Part shown: positions 15,692-24,557 of the stretch, one piece after another
How the letters are laid out: every line of letters starts with the position of its first letter
Position numbering within the stretch: position 1 is the first letter of the stretch
DNA from: JAIOPA01 sp046076045
GTDB taxonomy: Bacteria > Eisenbacteria > RBG-16-71-46
DNA length: 31,555 bases
Assembly (NCBI GenBank): GCA_046076045.1
Contig: JBJTRI010000058.1
Span: 1-31,555 of the forward strand
Reading direction: 5' to 3'
Position numbers and translations under genes: made by a program
The notes under the pieces: generated by a model
Told to the model about the DNA's origin: nothing
Database searches by the model: none
Seen by the model: only the letters and a program-made list of their open reading frames with translations

Positions 15692-18568
15692 GTGAGTCTC
15701 CATTCCCCGACTGGCCATACCGTCGTGGACGCCGTCGCGCTCGATCCCCACTCCGCGTTTCGCGACCTACCGCCAACCGCCCGCATGCACGAACTCGCAT
15801 GGTGGACGATCCTGGCGATCGGTGCCGGCGTGTTCATGGCGTGGCTCGAGCAGGGCGGGGCTCCGTGCATCTACTGTCCGCCGGTCGCCGTCGCGGTGGC
15901 GTTCCTGTTGCGCATGGGTTGGGGTGTCTGGCCGATCGTGCTCGCGGTCGAGATGCTCACCGAGTGGCTCCTCTCGGGTCGCCCACCGAGCCACGCGTTC
16001 GGCATCGCTCTGGGCGTGACCGCCGAGTGCCTACTCGGACTGTGGATCCTGCAGCGCTCGGGCTTCCGCCGCGCACTGCGCAGCGGCCCCGGCATCGCCC
16101 TCTGGATGGCCATGGTGAGCCTGCTGCCTTCGGCCGTCGGCGCCACGCTGCGCGTCGCAGTGGATGGGCTCACCGACCCCGGGTTCGTGCTCGGTTCCGA
16201 GGTGTGGGCGTTGTGGTGGCTGAGCGACGCCGCGGTCCTCGCAACGCTGTTGCCGTTCGCGTTCACACGACTCGGCTGGACGGAGCGCCTGCCGTCGGCG
16301 GGACGCAGTGCGATCGTGGAGGAGGCGGCGCTTCTCGTGTTCGCCACCGCCGCCGGCTTGAGCCACGTCATCGCGGGAACCGAGTGGGGCGGACTCGTCA
16401 TGCCCCGACTGCTGCTCGGCAGCATCCCGGTGCTGTGGGCCGCGAGTCGGCTGGGGTTCGGGGCGGCGGGCCGGGTCATCGCGCTCCTCGCGATCACGAC
16501 GTTCGTCGGCATCCGCATCCACCCCGACGACCTCGCCAACGGCGCCGGTTTCGTGCCCCGTATGCTGGTGCTCCAGGGCAACCTCGTGCTCGTGGCGCTG
16601 GTGGGTGTCGCGCTCGCCAACCTGTTCGAGGCCGATCGCCGCAACCGCGGTCGTCAGGTCCAGCTCGCGGGCGAGCTCGAGCAGCAGGTCGCGCGCACGC
16701 GCGAGGCCGAGCGTTCGGGGCGCACGGGCAGTTGGGAGTGCGAGCTCGATGGTAGCGGCATGCTGTGGTCGGACGAATTGTTCGTGCTCTGCCGCATGCC
16801 GGCCGACCAGACCCGGCCGTCGCTCGAGTCGCTCCAGCGACACATGGTGCCCTCGTCGCGCGAGTTGCTGGCGGGTGCGCTGCGCGAGTTCCAGGCAGGC
16901 GCACCACGGTTCGTCGCCACCGTGCAGTTCCAGTGGGAGGACGGCACGCGTAGCTGGCATGCCACCCGCTGGGAGCGTGTGGACGTGGGTGGCCGGCCAC
17001 GCCTCATCGTCACGCACGCCGACATCACCGACCTCGTCGAGCGGCGGCAGACGGCCGAGCAGTTGGCCACGGTCGTGTCGTCGTCGGCCGAGGCGATCGT
17101 CACCGTGGATCCGCAGCTCCGCATCCGCGAGTGGAACGCCTCCGCCGAGCGCATGTTCGGCTGGAGTGGTGCCCAGGCACGGGGGCGGTCGTTCCTCGAG
17201 CTCGTGCCCGAGGACGAGCGCGACGAGCAACGCGTCCGGCTCGAGCGTGTCTTCCGCGACGGCTTCACCGACCTGCGCACGGTCGGCCTCTCGGCTCCGG
17301 GCCGGCGACCCACGCGCACGCGCACGCGCGTCTCGCCGGTGCTCGACCCCTCGGGAGCGATCGCCGAGGCCGCGATCCTGTGCGGCGACCTCACGCGCGA
17401 GACCGAGCTCGAGCACCAGCTGCAGCAGGCCCAGAAGATGGAGGTCATGGGCCGCCTCACGGGGAGCATCGCGCACGACTTCAACAACATGCTCACCGCC
17501 ATCCAGGGATTCTCCGAGCTCCTGCGGGCGCGTGTCACGACCGATCCCGTCGCCGCGGCCGAGGCCGACCAGATCCTGCTCGCCGCGCGCCGCGCCACCG
17601 CGCTCACGCAGCGCCTGCTCGACTTCAGCCGTCGTCGTCCGCGCGTCGAGTCCGACCTCGAGGTGGACGCCTCGCTCCACCACCTCGTGCCGCTCCTGCG
17701 CCGCTTGCTCGGCGACGGTCTCGAGCTCGACTTCCGCCCGGCGGCGGGTGCCGCGCACGTCCGCATGGACGAGACGCAGTTCGAGCAGATCCTGCTCAAC
17801 CTCGTCGTGAACGCGCGCGACGCGATGCCGTTCGGCGGTCGTCTCACCGTCGAGACCGCGCGGCTGGGGCCCGACGATCGCCGTGCGGCCGCCGACCCCG
17901 GCGTGCCGGCCGCCTCCTGCGTGCGACTCACCGTGAGGGACACCGGGATCGGCATGGACGCCATGACGCGCGAACACATCTTCGAGCCGTTCTTCACCAC
18001 CAAGGACGAGGGACGCGGCACGGGGCTCGGGCTCTCGACGGTGCTGTCCATCGTGCAGGCCGTGCACGGTGCGATCCGCGTGAGCAGTGCGGCGGGCGAG
18101 GGGACGAGCTTCGCCATCTTCCTGCCCGAGGTCATGGCGGGCGTCGCCCCTGTGGTCGCAGCTCACGAGCCGGCCATGGTCGCGTCCGGCTCGGGTCGCG
18201 TGCTCGTGGTCGAGGACGAGCCGCTCGTGCTCGAATTCCTCGTCGCCTGTCTGGAGCCCGTCGGCTACGTGGTCGAGCGCGCGACCTCGGCGGAGCAGGC
18301 CCTCGAGCGGCTGGGCCCCGATGCCATGCGCTTCGATGTGGTCATCACCGACGTCGTGCTACCGCACATGAGCGGGCTCGAGTTCGGTCGTCAGTTGAAG
18401 CGTCGCCGCCCCGAGCTGCCCATCCTGTTCCTGAGCGGTCATGGGGAGTCGCTGCGCGACCTCGATCCGCCGGGGCCGTTGCTCTCGAAGCCGTTCCCGC
18501 GCGAGCGACTGCTCACCGTGCTGGAGGAACTGCTCGCGAACGTCCCCGTGGAGCGCAGCACGCGCTGA
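15692..18568 (+). CDS. MASE1-PAS-PAS hybrid sensor histidine kinase with receiver domain
   Basis: A 958-residue protein, numbered from the chosen GTG. Residues about 37-312 are a multi-helix membrane region resembling MASE1 ('IYCPPVAVAVAFLLRMGWG', 'ALGVTAECLLGLWILQR'). Two PAS domains follow (about 335-450 and 455-570). The kinase core has phospho-acceptor His595 in GSIAHDFNN, the N box around Asn707 (LLNLVVNARDAMP), DTGIGM (750-755) and GTGLGLS (776-782). The C-terminal receiver (835-950) has Asp887 in ITDVVLPHMSG and Lys933. All catalytic residues are present, so it should autophosphorylate and pass phosphate to its own receiver; the output partner is not here. The start is uncertain: AGGA at 15679 favours GTG 15692, but ATG 15785, where homology begins, is possible. 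Confidence 0.93.
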   Translation: MSLHSPTGHTVVDAVALDPHSAFRDLPPTARMHELAWWTILAIGAGVFMAWLEQGGAPCIYCPPVAVAVAFLLRMGWGVWPIVLAVEMLTEWLLSGRPPSHAFGIALGVTAECLLGLWILQRSGFRRALRSGPGIALWMAMVSLLPSAVGATLRVAVDGLTDPGFVLGSEVWALWWLSDAAVLATLLPFAFTRLGWTERLPSAGRSAIVEEAALLVFATAAGLSHVIAGTEWGGLVMPRLLLGSIPVLWAASRLGFGAAGRVIALLAITTFVGIRIHPDDLANGAGFVPRMLVLQGNLVLVALVGVALANLFEADRRNRGRQVQLAGELEQQVARTREAERSGRTGSWECELDGSGMLWSDELFVLCRMPADQTRPSLESLQRHMVPSSRELLAGALREFQAGAPRFVATVQFQWEDGTRSWHATRWERVDVGGRPRLIVTHADITDLVERRQTAEQLATVVSSSAEAIVTVDPQLRIREWNASAERMFGWSGAQARGRSFLELVPEDERDEQRVRLERVFRDGFTDLRTVGLSAPGRRPTRTRTRVSPVLDPSGAIAEAAILCGDLTRETELEHQLQQAQKMEVMGRLTGSIAHDFNNMLTAIQGFSELLRARVTTDPVAAAEADQILLAARRATALTQRLLDFSRRRPRVESDLEVDASLHHLVPLLRRLLGDGLELDFRPAAGAAHVRMDETQFEQILLNLVVNARDAMPFGGRLTVETARLGPDDRRAAADPGVPAASCVRLTVRDTGIGMDAMTREHIFEPFFTTKDEGRGTGLGLSTVLSIVQAVHGAIRVSSAAGEGTSFAIFLPEVMAGVAPVVAAHEPAMVASGSGRVLVVEDEPLVLEFLVACLEPVGYVVERATSAEQALERLGPDAMRFDVVITDVVLPHMSGLEFGRQLKRRRPELPILFLSGHGESLRDLDPPGPLLSKPFPRERLLTVLEELLANVPVERSTR

Positions 18569-18625
18569 GGCGGCGTTCCCTCGCGGCCCGCTCCCGTTCC
18601 ATCCTCCCCTCACCCCGGAGTGCCC

Positions 18626-18988
18626 ATGCCGCGCCACATCACCGCACCCACCCGCATCGCGCCCGCCGGCAACAAGCCCAAGCTCATCGACGAGTACGTG
18701 GGGCGTGTGAACACCGGCACGACGGGCATGAGCGTCGCCCGTATGCGCAGCCCCGAGGGCTGGGTCGAGCCCGCACAGCGGCCCGAGTTCGACGAGTGCA
18801 CGGTGGTGCTCGCGGGGTTGCTCCGCGTCGAGCATGACGGGGGCGTCATGGAGGTGCGCGCCGGTGAGGCGGTGCTGGTGTCCGCGGGCGAGCGCGTGCG
18901 CTACTCCACGCCCGCACCCGAGGGGGCCGAGTACGTGGCGGTCTGCCTGCCCGCGTTCTCGCCCGACATCGTCCACCGCGAGGACTGA
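18626..18988 (+). CDS. Cupin-fold protein without the metal-binding histidines
   Basis: A 120-residue single-domain cupin. Beta strands 'EFDECTVVLAGLLRVEHDGGVMEVRAGEAVLVSAGERVRYSTP' (about 53-95) match the two cupin motifs in spacing. However, the usual His-x-His and later His ligands are replaced (FDECTVV; GERVRYS), so metal-dependent catalysis is unlikely. Such cupins often bind small ligands or sugars. CCGGAG just before the ATG serves as ribosome binding site; an in-frame GTG two codons upstream lies inside that site and is less likely. It follows the hybrid kinase by 57 bases on the same strand and converges on the M32 carboxypeptidase. The stop codons of both genes lie in a small GACTGA...TCAGTC inverted repeat (18983-19003). 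Confidence 0.85.
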   Translation: MPRHITAPTRIAPAGNKPKLIDEYVGRVNTGTTGMSVARMRSPEGWVEPAQRPEFDECTVVLAGLLRVEHDGGVMEVRAGEAVLVSAGERVRYSTPAPEGAEYVAVCLPAFSPDIVHRED

Positions 18989-18997
18989 CCGCGCGTC

Positions 18998-20527
18998 TCA
19001 GTCGGTCGCGCCGCGCTCCTCGGGCCGCAGTCCGTACAGGGGCTGGTACTTGGTCCACAGGTAGTCGAGGTACGGCTCCAGGCTCAGCTCGTGCCCCGTC
19101 GCCCGCGGCACGATCTCGGCCGCGGTGAACTTGGCGCCGTGACGATAGACGTTCTCGCGCAGCCAGTCGTGGAGCGGGCCGAACGTGCCGGTGCGGATGT
19201 CGGCGGGTATGCCCGGGCGCGCCCGCACGGCCGCGTCCATGAACTGGGCCGACAGGATGTTGCCGAGCGTGTAGCCCTGGAACACGCCACCGATGCGGCC
19301 CGCGTACCAGTGCACGTCCTGCAGCACGCCGTGCGTGTCGTCGGGCACCGCGATGCCGAGGTCGGCCTCGAACCGCTCGCGCCAGGCGCGGGCGAGGTCC
19401 TTCACCGCGAGCCGGCCCTCGAGCATCTCGAGTTCGAGGTCGAAGCGCAGCATGACGTGCAGGTTGTACGTCACCTCGTCGGCGTCCACGCGGATGAGCG
19501 AGCGCTCGACCTTGTTGATCGCAGCGTGGAACGTGTCGAGCGGGACACCGTCGAGTGCGTTCGGGAACACCTCGCGCAGGCGCGGCAGGAAGTGCTCCCA
19601 GAACCCGCGGCTACGGCCGACGAGGTTCTCCCACAGGCGCGACTGGCTCTCGTGCACGCCCGACGAGGTGCCGGTGGCGAGCGGCGTGCCTTCGAAGGAC
19701 GGGTCGATGCCCAACTCGTACAGCGCGTGACCGCACTCGTGAAGGGTGGAGAACAGCGCGTCGGTGAGGTCGTCCTCGCGCACGCGGGTCGTGATGCGCA
19801 CGTCGCCGAGCGAGAACTTCGTCATGAACGGATGGTGCGTCTTGTCCTGCCGGCCGCGGGCGAAGTCGAACCCGAAGCGCCGGATCACCTCGAGTCCGAA
19901 CGCGAGCTGGTCGGCCTCGGGCGCGTGTCGTCGCAGGCACGAGTCGTCGGTGACGGGCCGCGCGGTGATGGCGCGCACCAGCGGCACCAGACGCGCGCGC
20001 AGGCGCGCGAACAGGGCGCGCACGGTCTCGGCGCGCATACCGTAGTCCGACAGGTCGATGAGCGGATCGGCCGGGTGCGCCGCGCCGGGGAAGCAGTCCG
20101 AGGTCCGGCGCGACAGCTCGAGCGTGCGCTCCAGGAGCGGGCGCATGGTGGCGAAGTCGATCGCGGGTCGAGCCACGGTCCACGCCTGGTAGCTCGCCGA
20201 GGCGTGCTCCTGGATCTCGGAGACGAGCGCGACGGGGATGCGCACCGACTGCTCCCAGCCGCGCCGCGTGACGCGCACGAGCGACGCCTCGTCGGAGTCC
20301 GCCGGCAGCGAGGCGGTCTCGGTCGCCGCCGCGTCGAGCAGGCGTCCGGTCTCGGCCTCGACGAAGCGCTCGTGCGCGAGCCGCGACAGCGTGGCGAGCT
20401 GGCGGCCGCGCGCCGCCGCGCCCCCCGGCGGCATGTAGGTGGTCTGGTCCCAGTTGAGGAGCGCGGCGGCGCCGTTGAGGTCGTCGATCTCGAGCAGACG
20501 GGTCGTGAGTGCGGCGAGCGCCTTCAT
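18998..20527 (-). CDS. Metallocarboxypeptidase, family M32 (thermostable carboxypeptidase 1 type)
   Basis: The 509-residue length is standard for M32. All family motifs are present: 'WDQTTYMPPGG' near residue 26, HPF at 232-234, DVRITT at 242-247, the zinc site HECGH at 263-267 with the third ligand Glu293 in HESQSR, and 'PSFEGTPLATGTSSGVHESQSRLWEN' around it. It removes C-terminal amino acids from peptides, with broad specificity that generally excludes proline at the C-terminus, and is cytoplasmic (no signal peptide). A CGGAGGA ribosome binding site lies before the ATG. Together with the secreted S9A oligopeptidase it could serve peptide use as a nutrient. Confidence 0.97.
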   Translation of the reverse strand: MKALAALTTRLLEIDDLNGAAALLNWDQTTYMPPGGAAARGRQLATLSRLAHERFVEAETGRLLDAAATETASLPADSDEASLVRVTRRGWEQSVRIPVALVSEIQEHASASYQAWTVARPAIDFATMRPLLERTLELSRRTSDCFPGAAHPADPLIDLSDYGMRAETVRALFARLRARLVPLVRAITARPVTDDSCLRRHAPEADQLAFGLEVIRRFGFDFARGRQDKTHHPFMTKFSLGDVRITTRVREDDLTDALFSTLHECGHALYELGIDPSFEGTPLATGTSSGVHESQSRLWENLVGRSRGFWEHFLPRLREVFPNALDGVPLDTFHAAINKVERSLIRVDADEVTYNLHVMLRFDLELEMLEGRLAVKDLARAWRERFEADLGIAVPDDTHGVLQDVHWYAGRIGGVFQGYTLGNILSAQFMDAAVRARPGIPADIRTGTFGPLHDWLRENVYRHGAKFTAAEIVPRATGHELSLEPYLDYLWTKYQPLYGLRPEERGATD

Positions 20528-20589
20528 GCGTCCTCCGGTTCGGGGTGGGAGGCGCGAGCGTAGTCCCGGCGCGCGACCCCGACAACGCG

Positions 20590-20619
20590 ACGGGCCCCCG
20601 GCCTGCGCCGGGGGCCCGT
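20590..20619 (-). terminator. Terminator of the cyclophilin gene
   Basis: A perfect 13-bp stem (20590-20602 with 20607-20619) with a 4-base loop lies 18 bases past the cyclophilin stop on the minus strand, before the M32 gene. The stem is almost wholly G and C. Confidence 0.8.
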
Positions 20620-20636
20620 GGAGTCGCGACGAGAGG

Positions 20637-21206
20637 TCAGGCGACCTCGATGACCACCCGCTCCATCACCAACCGCTCGCGAGTGCGGCCCGAAGACGAG
20701 CCACAGGCCTCCAGCTTCTCGAGCGTGTCCATACCCTCGACGACCTCACCGAAGATGGTGTGGTTGTCGTCGAGCCACGGCGTGGGGATGAACGTGAGGA
20801 AGAACTGGCTGCCGTCGGTGCCGGGGCCCGCGTTGGCCATGCTGAGCAGGCCCGGGCGGTCGTGGCGCTCCTTGGGCGAGAACTCGCCGGCGAACTTGTA
20901 GCCCGGGCCACCGGTGCCGCTGCCGAGCGGACAGCCACCCTGCGCCATGAACTCGGGGATGACGCGGTGGAAGATGAGGCCGTCGTAGAACCCGACGCGC
21001 GCGAGGAACGCGAAGCTCGAGACGTGGATGGGCGCGACCTCGGGCAGGAGGCGGATCACCACCTCGCCCTTGCTGGTCGTCATACGGGCCTTCCACGTCT
21101 GGCCCGGCGTGAAGTCGATGCGGGGCGGCATGGACAGCGAGGTCCGCCAGTTGGGCTGGGTGGTGTCCACGTTCGCGGCGGTGACGATCTCGTCGAGGGT
21201 CGGCAT
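20637..21206 (-). CDS. Cyclophilin-type peptidyl-prolyl cis-trans isomerase
   Basis: A 189-residue cyclophilin. Catalytic and proline-binding residues are visible: Arg81 in IFHRVIPEFMAQGG, Gln89, 'SMANAGPGTDGSQFFLTF' (121-139) with Phe135/136, and 'WLDDNHTIFGEVVEGMD'. It speeds prolyl bond rotation during protein folding. There is no signal peptide, so it is probably cytoplasmic; an N-terminal extension of about 38 residues precedes the domain ('KARMTTSKGEVVIRL'). The start at 21206 is favoured by ACGGAG seven bases upstream. In the leader on the minus strand there is a small GCGTGCC-GAG-GGCACGC hairpin (21234-21250) of unknown role. Confidence 0.95.
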   Translation of the reverse strand: MPTLDEIVTAANVDTTQPNWRTSLSMPPRIDFTPGQTWKARMTTSKGEVVIRLLPEVAPIHVSSFAFLARVGFYDGLIFHRVIPEFMAQGGCPLGSGTGGPGYKFAGEFSPKERHDRPGLLSMANAGPGTDGSQFFLTFIPTPWLDDNHTIFGEVVEGMDTLEKLEACGSSSGRTRERLVMERVVIEVA

Positions 21207-21343
21207 CCGGTTCTCCGTGAGGTCAGGGTCGGTGCGTGCCGAGGGCACGCGAGTGCGGGAGGAACGGGGCGGTTGGTGATGCGGCCGCCGAAGGGGTGGA
21301 CATGTTCGCCGACACGATACGCGATGCGCCGCTCCGGTTCACG

Positions 21344-21360
21344 GCGGGGGCCGACCCCGC
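21344..21360 (-). terminator. Possible terminator of the ATP-grasp gene
   Basis: A 6-bp stem GCGGGG / CCCCGC with a 5-base loop lies 57 bases beyond the ATP-grasp stop codon on the minus strand. It is short and has no T tract. Confidence 0.35.
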
Positions 21361-21416
21361 AGGGCGTCGGTGGGCGGACGGTCGTGTCCCCGTGCGCGTC
21401 CGGGGTGCGGTCGTCG

Positions 21417-22442
21417 TCAGTCCGGCTGGCCCGTTCGGGCGAGCCCCAGCGAGACGATGCGCTGCAGCAGCGGGCGGTAGCCCAACCCCGCGGCCGCCGC
21501 CGCGCTGGCGAACTCCTCCTTCTCGGCGATCTCGGGGTTCGGGTTCGCCTCGAGCAGGTAGAGCTCGCCCTTCGCGGTGAGCCGGTAGTCCACGCGTGCG
21601 TAACCGTCGAGCTCGAGCATGTGGTACACGCGCCGGGTCGTGCGTTCGAGCGCGCGCAGCACGCTCGGCTCGAGGCCCTCGGCGCGGCGGGCGTCGATGC
21701 GGTGCTTGCGCTGGTACTCGAGGTCGTGCTTCACCTTCTCGGTGGCGATCGCCTCGCCGCTCTCGGTGAGGCTGCCGAAGTCGAGCTCCCACGGCGGGAG
21801 CACGCGCACGCGGTCGTTGCCGATCGCCGACACGTAGAGCTCGCGCCCCTCGATGTATTGCTCGACCAGCGCGTCGGTGCCCACCGATTCGTGCACGAAG
21901 CGCACGCGCTCGGCCAGCCGCTCGTCGGAGTCCACGAGGCTCGCCTGCGAGATGCCCAGCGAGGACTCCTCGGTGGCGCTCTTCACGAACAACGGGAACG
22001 CGAGGCTGCGCGGGCGCATGGGCTTGCGGCCGCGCTTGACCACGAAGAATTCGGGCACGCGAACGCGGTGGTACGACGCGATCTTCTTGGTGATGACCTT
22101 GCTGCGTGCGAGGAACAGCCCGCGCGGGTTGCAGCCGGTGTAGCGCAGCTTGAGCAGCTCGAGGTAGCTGACGACGTGCGAGTCGAAGTCGGAGATGCCG
22201 TAGAACTCCTCGAGCAGGTTGAACACGATGTCCGGTTCCCACTCCTCGGCGGCCATGCGGATCGGATTGAGCTCGTCCTGCACGCCGAGCGGGCGCACCT
22301 CGTGGCCGAGCCGCCGCAGCGTGTTCACCACCCCGTACTCGGTCTTCCAGCGGTGCACGTCCTCGGGGGCCTGCCCCTTGAGCGAGTCGGGCGGCACGAG
22401 CGACGGGTGCATGAGCACCAGGATGCGCAGCGGCTTCTTCAC
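21417..22442 (-). CDS. ATP-grasp ligase related to D-alanine-D-alanine ligase
   Basis: A 341-residue ATP-grasp enzyme. The N-terminal domain has 'RILVLMHPSLVPP' and 'DIVFNLLEEFYG', and a Ddl-like 'LRYTGCNPRGLFLARSKVITKK' (99-120). ATP contacts are in 'FPLFVKSATEESSLGIS' (Lys154) and 'VEQYIEGREL' (193-202). Metal ligands lie in 'ARVDYRLTAKGELYLLEANPNPEI' (Asp285, Glu298, Asn300). It should join a carboxylate to an amine using ATP, but it is not a clear Ddl and its substrates are unknown. The GTG start has GGAGG six bases upstream. It follows a metallopeptidase-like gene by 14 bases, so the two form an operon and may act on the same peptide or amino acid conjugate. Confidence 0.88.
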   Translation of the reverse strand: MKKPLRILVLMHPSLVPPDSLKGQAPEDVHRWKTEYGVVNTLRRLGHEVRPLGVQDELNPIRMAAEEWEPDIVFNLLEEFYGISDFDSHVVSYLELLKLRYTGCNPRGLFLARSKVITKKIASYHRVRVPEFFVVKRGRKPMRPRSLAFPLFVKSATEESSLGISQASLVDSDERLAERVRFVHESVGTDALVEQYIEGRELYVSAIGNDRVRVLPPWELDFGSLTESGEAIATEKVKHDLEYQRKHRIDARRAEGLEPSVLRALERTTRRVYHMLELDGYARVDYRLTAKGELYLLEANPNPEIAEKEEFASAAAAAGLGYRPLLQRIVSLGLARTGQPD

Positions 22443-22456
22443 GCGCCCTCCGGGGG

Positions 22457-23482
22457 TCACAGCGCCACCCAATTGCGCCGCGAGTAGTGGAAGTGCACGG
22501 TTCGCACGGTCATGAGCAGTGCGAAGTCCACGCGCAGGCGGCGGTCGTCGCGCGAGGCGCGCAGCTCGAGCGCCATGCAGCGCCCGATCACGTCCTCGAG
22601 CACGTGCTCGAGCGTGAACTGCGACTCGCCCGTGAAGCGCGCGACCATGCGCCGCAACTCGGCGCGATGGCGGCGCAGGAACGCCGCGGCGGGCTCGCCC
22701 CGACGGCCCGGTTCGGCTGCGAACAGGCGCTGCAGGTCGCGGTCGGGGATGCTCGGGCGGTCGCTCGCCTGATGCGCCTGCTTGGCCGCGTAGTGCTCGC
22801 GCAGCGTCTGGCGGTTGCTCGAGAGCGGTTCGACCTGCCGGCGCGTGCGCACCGGCGGCGCGGTGCCGCGCAGCTCGCGCATGAGCTCGTCCACGAACTC
22901 GAGTTTGCGGAGCGCCGGCCAGTCGGCGTAGCGCCGCCGCCACTGCGAGCGCGGCGCCAGCCAGACCGCGAACGTCTCGGCGAAGTCCTCGTGCGGATGC
23001 GCCTGTGCGTAGTACTGACGCAGGTGCTGCACGAACCGCTGGCTCGCGGGGTTGGGGCGGTACACGGTGGGGTACGGGCGCGAAGGGTCGCCGAACGTGC
23101 GCCGCCAGCCGTCACGTCGCTGCAGGCGCCACGCGTGCTGCACCGCGTGGCCGGCCTCGTGGCGCAGGATCATGAGGCACTCCTCGCGACTCGCGCCCTC
23201 GGCCTCGATCATCATGGCGCGCTCGAGGCGCAGGAGCCGCGGGTGCACGAGGTAGAACGGGGCCGCGATGCCGGGCACGCCGTCGGGCGAGAACCACTCG
23301 GTGCTCACCCAGACGTGGGGCTTCAGCTTGAGCCCGCGCTGGTCGAGTTCGGTCCACATGGTCTGCACCAGCGGCTCGAGCGGGCTGCCCTCGACGGACA
23401 GGCCGGCGAGGTCGCTGAAGCGGAGGTCGAGCAGGCGTTCGTCGCCGAGCGAGGTCCAGCGTCGGGTCGTGCGCCTGGGCAT
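22457..23482 (-). CDS. Putative zinc metallopeptidase (HExxH, Peptidase_Mx-like)
   Basis: A 341-residue protein with a zinc-site HEAGH (108-112) in 'MILRHEAGHAVQHAW', then 'FGDPSRPYPTVY' and 'YYAQAHPHEDFAETFAVWL' (158-174), where Glu169 is the probable third ligand. The HExGH...FGD...HPxEDFAETFA pattern resembles putative zinc-binding peptidases of the Peptidase_Mx group. Residues 60-95 ('STEWFSPDGVPGIAAPFYLVHPRLLRLE') look like a conserved lead-in. The C-terminal third is Arg-rich and helical. No signal peptide is seen. The start ATG is at MPRRTT, with GGAG 11 bases before; the frame is open further upstream. It is translated just ahead of the ATP-grasp ligase. Confidence 0.78.
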   Translation of the reverse strand: MPRRTTRRWTSLGDERLLDLRFSDLAGLSVEGSPLEPLVQTMWTELDQRGLKLKPHVWVSTEWFSPDGVPGIAAPFYLVHPRLLRLERAMMIEAEGASREECLMILRHEAGHAVQHAWRLQRRDGWRRTFGDPSRPYPTVYRPNPASQRFVQHLRQYYAQAHPHEDFAETFAVWLAPRSQWRRRYADWPALRKLEFVDELMRELRGTAPPVRTRRQVEPLSSNRQTLREHYAAKQAHQASDRPSIPDRDLQRLFAAEPGRRGEPAAAFLRRHRAELRRMVARFTGESQFTLEHVLEDVIGRCMALELRASRDDRRLRVDFALLMTVRTVHFHYSRRNWVAL

Positions 23483-23611
23483 GCGGGTCGGGTCTCCGGG
23501 CGGTGGTGGTGGTTGACGCCCGTTCGCGGATGCCGCGAACATGCGCGACCCACCCGGGGCGAGCCGATCGGCCACCCCCCAATCCCTCGCATCCTACCCA
23601 AGGACCCCGCG

Positions 23612-24487
23612 ATGACCCAAGCACGACGCCCGTCGCGCCGCGCCCCGAAGCCCGCTGCCGCCGCGCGCGGGCCGCGTCCCGACCGCCACGCGCTCTACGA
23701 GGTGGCCGTGCAGGGCGTGGACTGGGACCTCGACTTCCTCGAGCGCGTCTGGCGCCGGCGTCATCCGGGCCGCCAGCCGAGCTCGTTCCGCGAGGACTTC
23801 TGCGGCACCGCCGCGCTCGCGACCGCATGGGCGCAGCGCGGGCGCGACCGCCGCGCGTGGGGCGTGGACCTCGACGCCGAACCGCTCGCCTGGGCGCGTC
23901 GTCGTCGGCTGCCCGCGGTGCGTGCGGCCGCGCAGCGCGTCACGCTGCTGCGCGGCGACGTGCGCACGGTGCGCACCCCGCGCGTGGACATCACGTGCGC
24001 GCTCAACTTCTCGTGGTGCGTGTTCCACGAGCGCGCCGACCTCGTTCGCTACCTGCGAGCCGCGCGCGCGGGGTTGAAGGATCGCGGCGTGCTCGTGATG
24101 AACCTGTTCGGCGGCAACCGTGCCGAGCGGCCGCTCTCCGAGCGCACGCGCAAGCGCGCCGAGAACGCCCCCGACGGCGTCATGCTGCCGGCGTTCACCT
24201 ACATCTGGGAGCACGCCTCGTTCAACGCCTTCGATCGCCGGCTGGTGGCGCACATCCACTTCGAGCTGCGCGACGGGCGTACGCTCCGCCGCGCGTTCAC
24301 CTACGACTGGCGCATGTACACGGTGCCCGAGTTGCGCGACTGCGTGCGCGAGGCCGGGTTCCGCGACTTCGAGGTCTGGAGCGAGGGCTGGGACGCCCGC
24401 GCCAAGCGCGGCAACGGCGTGCTCTACCGGCGCACCGAACTCGACAGCGACGACACCTGGCTGGCGTACGCCGTCGCCACCCGCTGA
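23612..24487 (+). CDS. Class I SAM-dependent methyltransferase
   Basis: The 291-residue protein has a Rossmann-type SAM-binding motif: 'FREDFCGTAALATAWAQRGRDRRAWGVDLDAEPLAWARRR' (about 58-97), then 'VDITCALNFSWCVFHERADLVRYLRAARAGLKDRGVLVMNLFGG', typical of class I methyltransferases. The N-terminal 25 residues are a basic Arg/Pro/Ala tail without structure. The substrate is not evident. The C-terminal 'RRAFTYDWRMYTVPELRDCVREAGFRDFEVWSEGWD' is the usual last strand and helix region. AAGGA at 23600-23604 serves the ATG. It is divergent from the metallopeptidase/ATP-grasp operon with 129 bases between, and could share regulation with it; this is only positional evidence. Confidence 0.9.
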   Translation: MTQARRPSRRAPKPAAAARGPRPDRHALYEVAVQGVDWDLDFLERVWRRRHPGRQPSSFREDFCGTAALATAWAQRGRDRRAWGVDLDAEPLAWARRRRLPAVRAAAQRVTLLRGDVRTVRTPRVDITCALNFSWCVFHERADLVRYLRAARAGLKDRGVLVMNLFGGNRAERPLSERTRKRAENAPDGVMLPAFTYIWEHASFNAFDRRLVAHIHFELRDGRTLRRAFTYDWRMYTVPELRDCVREAGFRDFEVWSEGWDARAKRGNGVLYRRTELDSDDTWLAYAVATR

Positions 24488-24557
24488 GCGGGCCGCGCGA
24501 CGCGCGGTGCTACACTCGCGGGCCGTTCCCGCTCCCACGAGTCCCGAGGATCCCGTC
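24488..24557 (+). promoter_or_regulatory. Possible promoter of the cutA-tsaD pair
   Basis: Within this 70-base gap TGC-TACACT (TACACT at 24511-24516) resembles an extended -10 element. No good -35 is visible upstream, as can be the case for extended -10 promoters. It lies 41 bases before the cutA ATG. Confidence 0.35.

Noticed and set aside
18983..19003. Terminator hairpin GACTGA...TCAGTC over the two convergent stop codons
   Set aside because: The stem is only 6 bp and its symmetry comes partly from the two stop codons; kept only as a remark under the cupin gene.
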